From: Flammeovirgaceae bacterium | GTDB lineage: Bacteria > Bacteroidota > Bacteroidia > Cytophagales > Cyclobacteriaceae | Length of the DNA: 64,000 nt | Assembly: GCA_021298015.1 (NCBI GenBank) | Contig: JAJTGY010000008.1 | Coordinates: 1 to 64,000, forward strand | Reading direction: 5' to 3' | Shown here: one piece after another, positions 1 to 7,147 of the stretch | Layout of the letters: every line of letters starts with the position of its first letter | Position numbering within the stretch: the stretch's first letter is position 1 | Translations under genes and position numbers: made by a program | The notes under the pieces: generated by a model | Told to the model about the DNA's origin: nothing | What the model saw: the letters and a program-made list of their open reading frames with translations, nothing else | Databases searched by the model: none

Positions 1-88
1 ATTCTAACAAACCGCCCTGTACCAGACCGGTACGCAGGGTGGTGTGAGAGGACAGGTAGCGAAATAATCGCTACCTTCCTACTCGATT
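1..88 (+). mobile_element. Group II intron 3' end (domains V and VI)
   Basis: Positions 11-43 fold as a domain V hairpin: a 9-bp lower stem (11-19 with 35-43, one G-U pair), a two-base bulge (33-34), a short upper stem and a small loop. The linker GTGTGAGAGG is the sequence commonly seen after domain V in bacterial group II introns. Positions 47-84 fold as domain VI: an 8-bp hairpin (55-62 with 68-75) on a basal helix GAG/AGGA against TCCT-A-CTC, leaving A81 unpaired as the expected branch-point adenosine. The 3' splice site should fall 7-8 nt after A81, near 87-88. The ribozyme body and any reverse transcriptase lie left of the window. Confidence 0.82.
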
Positions 89-94
89 ACTACT

Positions 95-574
95 ATGAAC
101 ATCTCTGTCCGAATTGGCATGAAGAAGGATTTGCCAGCCGCGTTGGCGCTGATCCGTGAATTGGCGGTTTTCGAAAAGGCAGGCGACCAGGTGGTGACTA
201 CCGTGGAGCAAATGGAACGCGATGGATTTGGTACCAGGCCGGTGTTCGGCTTTTTTGTGGCGGAAGTTGACGGAGTGATCGTTGGGCTGTCACTGTATTA
301 TTGGCGATACTCCACCTGGAAGGGTAAGCGGCTGTACCTCGAAGACATTATCGTGACGGAAACCTGGCGAGGCAAAGGCCTGGGTAAACGCTTGTTTGAA
401 GCCACCATGGCTAAGTGCCTGGAGGAGGGTTGTACCGGGATGATGTGGCAAGTGTTGGAATGGAATACGCCCGCCATTGATTTTTATAAGCGTTACGACT
501 CGGCTTTTGATGCCGAGTGGGTGAATTGCTCGTTGGAGGCGAATGTTATTCGAAAGAGGTTATCCGGTAGCTAA
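95..574 (+). CDS. GNAT family N-acetyltransferase
   Basis: A 159-residue single-domain acetyltransferase of the GCN5-related fold, expected to move an acetyl group from acetyl-CoA to a small amine or polyamine (the family includes spermidine/spermine acetyltransferase-like enzymes). The acetyl-CoA pyrophosphate-binding motif is visible as RGKGLGKRL near residue 95, preceded by the beta-4 strand LYLEDIIV and followed by the NTPAIDFYKRY element. The length is complete, so the nearby intron has not truncated it. The ATG lies only about 6 nt after the predicted intron end and no Shine-Dalgarno is visible. The gene ends in a 4-bp convergent overlap with the DUF4286 gene. Confidence 0.88.
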   Translation: MNISVRIGMKKDLPAALALIRELAVFEKAGDQVVTTVEQMERDGFGTRPVFGFFVAEVDGVIVGLSLYYWRYSTWKGKRLYLEDIIVTETWRGKGLGKRLFEATMAKCLEEGCTGMMWQVLEWNTPAIDFYKRYDSAFDAEWVNCSLEANVIRKRLSGS

Positions 575-873
575 ACGGCTTCGAGCAACGTTCGAAAGGC
601 TACTTGTTTGTCGCCAAACTTATCCTGACTTTTTTGACGCAGAGCAGGGGCGCTCGTTTGAAAATACTGGTTTACGGCAAAAATCGATTCCGCCAGGTAT
701 TGCACGGCATACGAGACGACATACTCATCTTCCTGGGGTAGAATCCGAAAAAGCCGGTATTCCGAGAAATACCCGGTGGCCACTACTTCATCCATATGCT
801 CCGTTTTCATCCAATTAACCCATTCCTGTTCAATGGCCTTATCCACGGCTACGGTAACGTTATAGATCACCAT
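571..873 (-). CDS. DUF4286 family protein
   Basis: A 100-residue protein recognised as the Bacteroidota DUF4286 family, whose function is unknown. It starts MVIYNVTVAVD and carries the conserved WVNWMKTEHMDEVVATGYF stretch and a YVVSYAVQY strand, consistent with a ferredoxin-like alpha/beta fold (dimeric alpha-beta barrel type). No signal peptide or membrane segment is present, so it should be cytosolic. A perfect promoter -7 box sits four bases before the ATG, implying a leaderless transcript. It is monocistronic as far as can be seen and convergent with the acetyltransferase. Confidence 0.85.
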   Translation of the reverse strand: MVIYNVTVAVDKAIEQEWVNWMKTEHMDEVVATGYFSEYRLFRILPQEDEYVVSYAVQYLAESIFAVNQYFQTSAPALRQKSQDKFGDKQVAFRTLLEAV

Positions 874-877
874 GGGG

Positions 878-885
878 CAAAGGTA
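878..885 (-). promoter_or_regulatory. Bacteroidota -7 box for the DUF4286 gene
   Basis: Reading the minus strand, TACCTTTG matches TAnnTTTG exactly and is followed by CCCC and then the ATG at 873. The start of transcription would fall at or within a base or two of the start codon. No clear -33 TTTG at the usual spacing was found. Confidence 0.55.
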
Positions 886-942
886 TGACCAAAGTCATTC
901 ACAATACCATTTCTCCTGGCTAGTTTTAACTTCAGAATAAGT

Positions 943-1224
943 ATGTCACACTCTTATTACAAAATAATCAACGGCAAGAAACTGGACGGAAACTTGTTGT
1001 CTGTAGCAGAGTTGGCGGTAAGCGGAGTAGGGGATGGCCGGATTTCATTGGAGGATGCGCACGAACTGTTTAAGATTGTGCATGATGCCGGATCATACAC
1101 CGAAATTGAAAAACATACCATGGAGCACATCCGGGATCATTTTAAATGGACCGACACAGCTGACGCCTGGTTCCGCAAAGAAATTGCCAGTTGGACGCAC
1201 CGGCAGCAGAAAATTAGCCAATAA
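943..1224 (+). CDS. Small conserved protein of unknown function
   Basis: A 93-residue soluble protein. It has the layout of a small two-helix-pair domain: YKIINGKKLDGNLL, then a GDGRISLEDAHELF segment that looks like an EF-hand-type loop entering a helix, and a closing TDTADAWFRKEI helix. Similar short domains occur alone or as C-terminal tails of bacterial proteins, but no function is known to me. The GDGRIS loop might bind Ca2+, although only some of the usual acidic ligands are present. It overlaps the convergent dehydrogenase-like gene by 11 bp. The ATG at 943 gives the most natural N-terminus. Confidence 0.7.
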   Translation: MSHSYYKIINGKKLDGNLLSVAELAVSGVGDGRISLEDAHELFKIVHDAGSYTEIEKHTMEHIRDHFKWTDTADAWFRKEIASWTHRQQKISQ

Positions 1225-2419
1225 CGTAGTCCTGCAAGTAGCTGAAGTGGGGCGTTAGTTGGCCATGTTCGGCTATGGTCGCTCTGGCAATAATCTGGTC
1301 GTGATCCTCTTCCAGCAATGGTTTAATGATTCGGTCCAGCATGTCTCGTCCAAATTCTTCGGACGCACTTCGGGGCAATTCACATGGCAGATTATCAATG
1401 GCCATAACGGTTACATGGTGGGCCCCACTAAACGGTGGTAGCGTACTATCGGTGGCCGCATCGTAGTCATACCACGGATCGGCAATGGTGCTGGCTTTTT
1501 TTGTTGACGGAATGGAGCCATTGATATCACAGGTGATGTCCGCGATCACCCGAATGCGGAAATCCGGCTGCAGCATATCGGCCCGGGTGTACAAGGCAGG
1601 TGCTTTGGGGTTCCAAAATGCGCCTGCCAGAAACAGGTCACTGTGCCGGGCGAATTCTACAAAGTGACAGGCATAGCGCTCGGGATGTTGATGAAACTCT
1701 TCACGGTTGAAATGGCCACCCTCCTTCCGCGTATGAAAGTCGGCACTGGAAAGCTGGGTATACACTGGTTCCAAAAATGTTTTGGTCAGATAGTCGTGGG
1801 GTGACACCTTTCGGATACCGGCAGTGTCCAACGTTTCCATGGCACCTTTCGCCACCCGGCCCGCTCCGGTCAGCACAATCTTGATGGCGGGCAGTTTCAC
1901 CTTACGAATCTCAAGCTTGAGCTGATTGACATCAAAGCAGTCCCCGGCTCGCTTTAGGTCAAACAGATGATGGCGTTTTCCGTAAGTCAGTAATCCGTTG
2001 TAGGCGCCCACAAGTCCGGCATATCGGCCAAAAGCAACCAGGCGGTTTCCCTGAAAATCCTTCAGGGCCTCATAGTCGATCAGTCGTATCTTTTTCTCCA
2101 ATATGGCTTTCAGCAAGCCTCGGTTGTACGGTTGCTTCTTAATGGTGTGGGAAAAGAAAAAGTAGGTCTTGTTCGGAATGAGCTGGCTAATCGGCACTTC
2201 CTTGATTCCCATTAAGATGTCGCAGCCCGACATATCTTCCTGCACGAGCACATCCAGGGTGCTATACTCTTCATCCTGAAAGCAACGAATCGGGCTGGTC
2301 TGACAAATCACGCGCACATTGGGATAACGTTGCAGAATCTCCTCTGCTTGAAGAGGGGTAAAGGTGACACGTTTGTCGGGCGGCACTTTGCCTTCACGAA
2401 TCAAGCCGATGGTAATCAT
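1214..2419 (-). CDS. Alanine dehydrogenase / saccharopine dehydrogenase-like oxidoreductase
   Basis: A 401-residue NAD(P)-dependent oxidoreductase related to the AlaDH/PNT and fungal LYS1 families. The N-terminal half has the signature IGLIREGKVPPDKRV, which places the first base of the gene at ATG 2419 rather than at upstream in-frame codons. The second half carries a Rossmann segment IVLTGAGRVAKGAMETLD (GxGxxxxG) and a later DITCDINGSIP motif with the acidic residues of the LYS1-like active site. A role in reversible oxidative deamination of an amino acid is likely, but the substrate (alanine, saccharopine or another) cannot be told from sequence. It is divergent from the methyltransferase gene at 2477. 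Confidence 0.82.
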   Translation of the reverse strand: MITIGLIREGKVPPDKRVTFTPLQAEEILQRYPNVRVICQTSPIRCFQDEEYSTLDVLVQEDMSGCDILMGIKEVPISQLIPNKTYFFFSHTIKKQPYNRGLLKAILEKKIRLIDYEALKDFQGNRLVAFGRYAGLVGAYNGLLTYGKRHHLFDLKRAGDCFDVNQLKLEIRKVKLPAIKIVLTGAGRVAKGAMETLDTAGIRKVSPHDYLTKTFLEPVYTQLSSADFHTRKEGGHFNREEFHQHPERYACHFVEFARHSDLFLAGAFWNPKAPALYTRADMLQPDFRIRVIADITCDINGSIPSTKKASTIADPWYDYDAATDSTLPPFSGAHHVTVMAIDNLPCELPRSASEEFGRDMLDRIIKPLLEEDHDQIIARATIAEHGQLTPHFSYLQDYVIG

Positions 2420-2465
2420 GCCCGAATTTACCAAATAGGTTTGTTTTCGTAGGTCCTTTTGTTGG

Positions 2466-2473
2466 TACCTTTG
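2466..2473 (+). promoter_or_regulatory. Bacteroidota -7 box for the ICMT-like gene
   Basis: TACCTTTG matches TAnnTTTG exactly and is separated from ATG 2477 by only three bases, so transcription should begin at the start codon. A TTTG about 22 bp upstream (in GGTTTGTTTTC) could act as a slightly over-spaced -33 element. Confidence 0.6.
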
Positions 2474-2476
2474 ACT

Positions 2477-3046
2477 ATGCAATACGTACTATTAGTCGCT
2501 GGCTGGGCTCTCTACTTTTTTCTACATAGCTTTTTGGTAACCGATCGCATCAAAAAGCCACTGCTGGTAATCCTGTCGGTCCAACATTTTCGATTGGTTT
2601 ATTCAACTTTTTCTACCGTTGGACTGGTCGTTCTGCTTTTTTACGCGGCCAGTTTGCCCCCTCAGTATTGGCATAGCCCTGAAACCTGGCTTCGATTTTC
2701 GGGCCTTTGTCTGGCTACGTTTGGTGTGTTCATCATTTTTGCTGCCTTTAAGCAATATCGTGTACGTTCATTTTTAGGCCTGGCCACTGACCAAAATGAT
2801 TTTGTTCGGAGTGGTATCCTGACGTATGTGCGACACCCGCTGTATAGCGGTATCATTTTGGTGTCGCTGGGTTATTTGCTGTTTGTTCCTTCCACGGCCT
2901 CTCTGATTTCAGCCGGATGCATTTTTCTGTACCTGCCCATCGGCATATGGCTCGAAGAGCGGAAGCTCCTGCGGCACTTCGGGGACGCGTATCGGCAGTA
3001 CCGGGCTAAGGTGCCCGCCCTGGTGCCGCGCTGGCCCTGGCGTTAA
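2477..3046 (+). CDS. Isoprenylcysteine carboxyl methyltransferase-like membrane protein
   Basis: A 189-residue integral membrane protein with about four to five hydrophobic segments. The C-terminal half has the hallmark of the ICMT/phospholipid methyltransferase/NnrU-like group: a conserved RHPLYSG after YV, followed by a [17 protein letters not shown] stretch that binds S-adenosylmethionine in characterised relatives. It probably methylates a lipid or small hydrophobic substrate in the inner membrane; the substrate is unknown. ATG 2477 is preferred to the in-frame codon at 2459 because the promoter -7 box lies between them. It overlaps the convergent AIM24-like gene by 4 bp. Confidence 0.82.
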   Translation: MQYVLLVAGWALYFFLHSFLVTDRIKKPLLVILSVQHFRLVYSTFSTVGLVVLLFYAASLPPQYWHSPETWLRFSGLCLATFGVFIIFAAFKQYRVRSFLGLATDQNDFVRSGILTYVRHPLYSGIILVSLGYLLFVPSTASLISAGCIFLYLPIGIWLEERKLLRHFGDAYRQYRAKVPALVPRWPWR

Positions 3047-3816
3047 CGTTCGAGTAGCCCACCGAGCAGTGAACTGGATTCTTTACGACTGTTGCTTCCG
3101 TAGGGTGCCAATGCCTGAACCAATTTGCGAATCGGCATGGACTGTAGCCAAACCTTGCCGCTTCCCCGCAGCGTGGCCAGAAAGATTCCCTCCCCACCAA
3201 AGACCATGGAGCGCAGACTGCCCGTAGTTTCCACATTAAAGTCGATGTGCGATTCAAAGGCCACCACGCACCCGGTGTCAACGCGGAGTGTTTCGTTGTT
3301 CAACGTTCTTTCAATCAGCGTACCACCGGCATGCACAAATGCTTGCCCATCACCTTGAAGTTTCTGCAGAATGAAACCTTCACCACCTACTAATCCAGCG
3401 CCAATTCGTTTATTGAATACAATGCTCAGTTTTGTGCCAAAAGCGGCACATAGAAACCCGTCTTTTTGAACGATCAACTCTTGGCCGCGCATGGTAGCCA
3501 GGTCCACGGGAATGACCGTGCCGGGATACGGAGCTGAGAATCCCACCTTCGCCTTTCGGTTGCCGCGGTTCGTAAAGTGCGTCATAAACAAGGATTCACC
3601 GGTGAGTACGCGGCTTCCGGCCGAGAGCAATTTATCGAACAGGCTTTGATTGGTGTTGGATCCGTCACCCATCTTCGTCTCGAACTGAATCCCTTCTTCC
3701 ATAAACAACATGGCCCCCGCCTCCGCGATCACGGTTTCCATTGGGTCCAGTTCGACTTCTACAATCTGAATGCTTTCGCCTTTAATTTGGTAGTCAATGA
3801 CGTGCGAGTTCATCAA
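3043..3816 (-). CDS. AIM24 / TIGR00266 family protein
   Basis: A 257-residue protein of the AIM24-like (TIGR00266) family, a beta-rich, tryptophan-RNA-binding-attenuator-like fold found across bacteria and in yeast mitochondria. Its molecular role is not established. Family features visible are the N-terminal [21 protein letters not shown], the central [22 protein letters not shown] and the later [22 protein letters not shown], i.e. the repeated G-x-G-x-hydrophobic turns of the fold. There is no signal peptide. It is the last gene of the run gltX - 79-residue protein - this gene, starting directly after the upstream stop. Confidence 0.9.
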   Translation of the reverse strand: MMNSHVIDYQIKGESIQIVEVELDPMETVIAEAGAMLFMEEGIQFETKMGDGSNTNQSLFDKLLSAGSRVLTGESLFMTHFTNRGNRKAKVGFSAPYPGTVIPVDLATMRGQELIVQKDGFLCAAFGTKLSIVFNKRIGAGLVGGEGFILQKLQGDGQAFVHAGGTLIERTLNNETLRVDTGCVVAFESHIDFNVETTGSLRSMVFGGEGIFLATLRGSGKVWLQSMPIRKLVQALAPYGSNSRKESSSLLGGLLER

Positions 3817-4056
3817 TCATCGGGTTTTCTTCCTTTTACGGGTTTTCCCTTGCTTGAGTTCGGAATAATCTTCGCGTTCCTCCAACTTCTTATCCTCCAC
3901 GTTGCGATTCAGGAATTCGTTGATTTTTTCGATTTCCAGGTTGGATGAGATTTCACCAAACGAATTTACACGCATCTCAAATCCATCCAGTTCGCGGTGA
4001 ACACGAGGTTTTGCTTTTTTCTTGCCGGGCTTTTGTTGGCTGGGCATATCAGGCAA
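3817..4056 (-). CDS. Small basic protein of unknown function
   Basis: A 79-residue, lysine/arginine-rich protein. Both ends are strongly basic (KPGKKKAKPR and KQGKTRKRKKTR), and a central segment FEMRVNSFGEISSNLEIEKINEFLNRNVEDKKL looks like the folded core. Small proteins of this layout are common next to gltX in Bacteroidota, but I know of no assigned function. Binding to nucleic acid or the ribosome is a guess from charge only. The start overlaps the end of gltX by 8 bp and the gene is followed at once by the AIM24-like gene, so the three are co-transcribed. Confidence 0.7.
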   Translation of the reverse strand: MPDMPSQQKPGKKKAKPRVHRELDGFEMRVNSFGEISSNLEIEKINEFLNRNVEDKKLEEREDYSELKQGKTRKRKKTR

Positions 4057-5581
4057 TCGGTTTTATGGTGTGTAAGGCTGTAGCGAGTCGGTGGGCCACT
4101 TCTTTAGGCCCGAGTATCTCCAGGGTTACCATTAAATCGGGCCCTGAGGCTCCGCCCGTGATAGCTGTGCGCAAGGGCTGCAGTATTTGCCCGGTTTTCG
4201 CTTGAAGACGGGCGCACACCTCGTCCAGTTTTTGTTTGGCGTCCGTATGCGTGAGCGTAGTGAGCGGTTCAATTTCCTGACGATAGGCATCCAACACGGC
4301 CGCAACCGTGGACGTCCACTTTTTTGCGACCACCTGCGGATCGTATTCCGTGGGTGGGTAAAAGAAAAATTTGCCTTGTTCCCAGAAATCGGCCGGGAAC
4401 GTTACACGCTCGCGCAACACCTTGGCAATTGCTACGGCTTTGTCCTGTGGGCAGTTGATTTGATGAGCTTTCAGGGAGGAGAGGAGATAACCGGCCAGCA
4501 CATCATCGGGTTGGGCGCGCAGGTAATGCTGATTGAACCATTGCGCTTTTTGGATATCAAAGCGGGCTCCGGCCTTGTTGATGCGATTGAGGGAGAACAC
4601 CTGAACCAATTCCTCTTTGGAAAACAATTCCTGCTCGGTTCCCGGGTTCCACCCCAGCAACGCCAGGAAATTAATGACGGCCTCGGGCAGGTAGCCCCAT
4701 TCGCGATAGCCACGACTGATTTCACCTGATTTGGGATCCTTCCAGTTGAGCGGAAAGATGGGGAAGCCAAGTTGATCGGCATCCCGCTTACTGAGTTTGC
4801 CGTGTCCATCCGGTTTCAGCAACAGCGGCAAGTGCGCAAACTGCGGCATCTCGTTTTGCCAGCCCAGCAGGCGGTACAAGGTAACGTGCAAGGGTGCCGA
4901 AGGCAACCATTCTTCGCCCCGGATCACGTGCGAAATCTTCATCAGGTAATCGTCCACCACGTTGGCCAGGTGGTACGTAGGCATGCCATCGGATTTCATC
5001 AACACCTTATCATCGACCTGTGCGTTTTGGAACACAACTTCCCCGCGGATCAGGTCATTCAACTTAACTTCACCTTCGGCTGGCATCTTCAAACGGATAA
5101 CGTAAGGTGTATTTTCCCGCAACAGACGATTGACCTCTTCGGGTGCAAGCGCCAACGAGTTGCGCATACTCATGCGCGTTTGGCTACCGTATTGCTGATT
5201 GGCTGCGCCAGTTGATTTTAATCGCTCCCGCATGGCGTCAAGTTCCGCCTCCGTATCGAAAGCGTAGTAGGCGTGGCCGGCTTCAATCAATTGCTGCGCA
5301 TATCGGCCATACAACTCTTTTCGCTCTGACTGTCGGTAGGGCGCGTGGGGCCCACCCACGCCCACACCCTCATCAATTTCAATACCGGCCCATCGGAGGG
5401 AATCCAGGATATACTGTTCGGCACCCGGCACGAAGCGCTCCTGATCCGTATCCTCGATACGCAGAATCATCGTGCCGCCTGTTTGCCGGGCGAGCAAATA
5501 ATTGTAGAGGGCGGTGCGCACGCCACCAATGTGTAGCGCCCCGGTAGGGCTTGGCGCAAAACGAACACGAACGGGTTTCAT
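4049..5581 (-). CDS. gltX: Glutamyl-tRNA synthetase
   Basis: A 510-residue class I aminoacyl-tRNA synthetase that charges tRNA-Glu with glutamate in the cytosol. The HIGH-type signature is PSPTGALHIGG (residues 10-20) and the KMSKS-type loop is KLSKR (262-266). The RIEDTDQER motif (41-49) and the connective-polypeptide region are present, followed by the helical anticodon-binding domain. Length and order agree with bacterial GluRS. It heads the minus-strand run gltX, small basic protein, AIM24-like protein, and may also be read from the upstream ridA pair 36 bp away. Confidence 0.97.
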   Translation of the reverse strand: MKPVRVRFAPSPTGALHIGGVRTALYNYLLARQTGGTMILRIEDTDQERFVPGAEQYILDSLRWAGIEIDEGVGVGGPHAPYRQSERKELYGRYAQQLIEAGHAYYAFDTEAELDAMRERLKSTGAANQQYGSQTRMSMRNSLALAPEEVNRLLRENTPYVIRLKMPAEGEVKLNDLIRGEVVFQNAQVDDKVLMKSDGMPTYHLANVVDDYLMKISHVIRGEEWLPSAPLHVTLYRLLGWQNEMPQFAHLPLLLKPDGHGKLSKRDADQLGFPIFPLNWKDPKSGEISRGYREWGYLPEAVINFLALLGWNPGTEQELFSKEELVQVFSLNRINKAGARFDIQKAQWFNQHYLRAQPDDVLAGYLLSSLKAHQINCPQDKAVAIAKVLRERVTFPADFWEQGKFFFYPPTEYDPQVVAKKWTSTVAAVLDAYRQEIEPLTTLTHTDAKQKLDEVCARLQAKTGQILQPLRTAITGGASGPDLMVTLEILGPKEVAHRLATALHTIKPIA

Positions 5582-5597
5582 CTAACAAATAGCGGCT

Positions 5598-5605
5598 GAA
5601 AGGTA
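5598..5605 (-). promoter_or_regulatory. Probable -7 box for gltX
   Basis: On the minus strand TACCTTTC matches TAnnTTTG at seven of eight positions and would give a leader of roughly 12 nt before the gltX ATG at 5581. It lies in the 36-bp gap after the membrane-protein gene. No -33 element was recognised. Confidence 0.35.
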
Positions 5606-5617
5606 GGGATTTTGGCC

Positions 5618-6079
5618 TTAGTGTTCCTGCAGCACGCGGAGTATATGCGTTTCAAGATCTTGCCGGTGCAATCGGAAATTGAGCCACGCTACAAGACCCA
5701 CAACCAGGGTGGTTCCGGCAATGGCTCCGGCCGCTGCCGGTTGCCCGGCCTGGTAAATAACTGTGGCGGTCAGGACAGCCACAAAGGCTCCTGCGATCAA
5801 TAACCACCGGGTGATCGGCAGCAGGTGGTATTGCAAAACCAAGATGCAGCCCCGGGAGGGAGATTCCAGCCGCCCGTGAGCAACCGGTTGAAAGGGATTA
5901 ATTCGGGTGGCATACCGCATGATCTGAAACCGATCGTTTTGCACCCATCCGGTGAATATGATTTTTCCATTTATGCCTGCCTCACGCGGCACCGTAACCG
6001 GCCTCAGGCTATTGACCACGTCTTCCGCTGCCATCGCGATGACAAACGTTTTGCGGGATTGAGGCCAGGTGATCATCAC
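5618..6079 (-). CDS. Membrane protein of unknown function
   Basis: A 153-residue protein I do not recognise. The first 85 residues are soluble and beta-rich (SLRPVTVPREAGINGKIIFTGWVQNDRFQIMRYATRINPFQPVAHGRLE), and two transmembrane helices follow at about 90-112 and 117-137 (WLLIAGAFVAVLTATVIYQ and AGAIAGTTLVVGLVAWL), ending in a short charged tail. Its start overlaps the ridA stop in an ATGA arrangement, so the two are translationally coupled. The N-terminal stretch may be an effector domain held at the membrane, but nothing in the sequence names a ligand. Confidence 0.6.
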   Translation of the reverse strand: MMITWPQSRKTFVIAMAAEDVVNSLRPVTVPREAGINGKIIFTGWVQNDRFQIMRYATRINPFQPVAHGRLESPSRGCILVLQYHLLPITRWLLIAGAFVAVLTATVIYQAGQPAAAGAIAGTTLVVGLVAWLNFRLHRQDLETHILRVLQEH

Positions 6080-6456
6080 CCCATGGCAATGCAGGAGATT
6101 TCTACATTGACATCTTTGGGCAATCGACTCACCTCTACAGTCTCGCGGGCCGGAGGGTTGTGCGTGAAGTACGATCCATACACTTCATTCACTTTGGGGA
6201 AGTCCGCCATGTTTTTGAGAAAGATGCTACACTTGACTACGTGATGAAAACCCAATCCCGCTGCGGTCAAGATGTGCTCCAGATTTTTCATCACCATCAT
6301 CGTTTCTTCCGCGATGTTCGTGGTTACCAGGTTTCCGGTCTTTCGGTCAATGGCAATTTGGCCAGAAACAAACAACCAGTGGTGGATTTTCACCGCTTGG
6401 CTGTATGGCCCGATGGGCTCGGGTGCTTTATCGGAGTAGATCACTTCTTTTGACAT
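6076..6456 (-). CDS. RidA family reactive intermediate deaminase
   Basis: A 126-residue protein of the RidA/YjgF/UK114 family. Characterised members are trimers that hydrolyse reactive enamine/imine intermediates such as 2-aminoacrylate, protecting PLP enzymes. The family features are all visible: the start MSKEVIYSDKAPEPIGPYSQ, the GQIA(I)D turn, the NLEHIL helix, and the C-terminal VEVSRLPKDVNVEISCIA strand. ATG 6456 gives the normal N-terminus; an in-frame upstream codon would add an unneeded extension. It is co-transcribed with the membrane protein that overlaps its stop. Confidence 0.93.
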   Translation of the reverse strand: MSKEVIYSDKAPEPIGPYSQAVKIHHWLFVSGQIAIDRKTGNLVTTNIAEETMMVMKNLEHILTAAGLGFHHVVKCSIFLKNMADFPKVNEVYGSYFTHNPPARETVEVSRLPKDVNVEISCIAMG

Positions 6457-6495
6457 ATTCGTTACTTTTACAACACTGCAAGATAGCACACGACC

Positions 6496-7101
6496 ATGAA
6501 CATCGGTATACGGGGAGACATAGATCAGTCTCAGGAAATTCGCACGCGGTTGGGGGGTAATTTCCGGTTTATTGACATGGTTACCCCCGATGAGTCAGGG
6601 CTGGATGTCCTTTTCGATTTTCGACCTGACCCTAATCAACCATTTCCGAACGGGCCAATCATTTTTGCAGATGTCATGAGGTATCCGCTGGCAACCTTTG
6701 CGGGCACAGGAGCTACACTTTTTGGTTTTTGCGGGTGGCCGGGCTTTTTTTCACGACCATCGGTTGAGGTTTCCCTGTTGGATCAGGTTCATGCAGCAAC
6801 GCTTGACAGGCTGGCGAAAGAATGGAATGTTTCGTTTTTGACCGTCAACGATCAAATTGGATTGGTTTCACCGCGGGTGTTGGCCATGATCATCAATGAA
6901 GCTCACCTGGCCTTTGACGAGGGCATTGCCACGCGGGATGACATCGATATAGCCATGAAGTTGGGAACCGGCTATCCGTTCGGTCCGTTCGAATGGTGCG
7001 ATAAGATCGGGGCCGCTCGTGTGGTGGATTTGCTTCAGGCGCTCGCTATCACACAACCCAATCGTTACGTAATAGCCCAGGCACTGCTGGCGAAAGCCTA
7101 A
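6496..7101 (+). CDS. 3-hydroxyacyl-CoA dehydrogenase C-terminal domain protein with reduced N-terminus
   Basis: A 201-residue protein. Residues from about 105 on match the 3-hydroxyacyl-CoA dehydrogenase C-terminal helical domain (NDQIGLVSPRVLAMIINEAHLAFDEGIA, then DIDIAMKLGTGYPFGPFEW). The first 90 residues are a shortened alpha/beta segment lacking the GxGxxG NAD-binding turn of a full enzyme. It may act as a non-catalytic or partner subunit, or in a pathway whose NAD domain lies elsewhere. Small stand-alone proteins of this kind occur in Bacteroidota. It is divergent from ridA and lies 46 bp upstream of lepB. Confidence 0.75.
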   Translation: MNIGIRGDIDQSQEIRTRLGGNFRFIDMVTPDESGLDVLFDFRPDPNQPFPNGPIIFADVMRYPLATFAGTGATLFGFCGWPGFFSRPSVEVSLLDQVHAATLDRLAKEWNVSFLTVNDQIGLVSPRVLAMIINEAHLAFDEGIATRDDIDIAMKLGTGYPFGPFEWCDKIGAARVVDLLQALAITQPNRYVIAQALLAKA

Positions 7102-7147
7102 CCTTTCGTTTACGCGAGCCGTATACACGGGATAAACCCCCTGCTTT

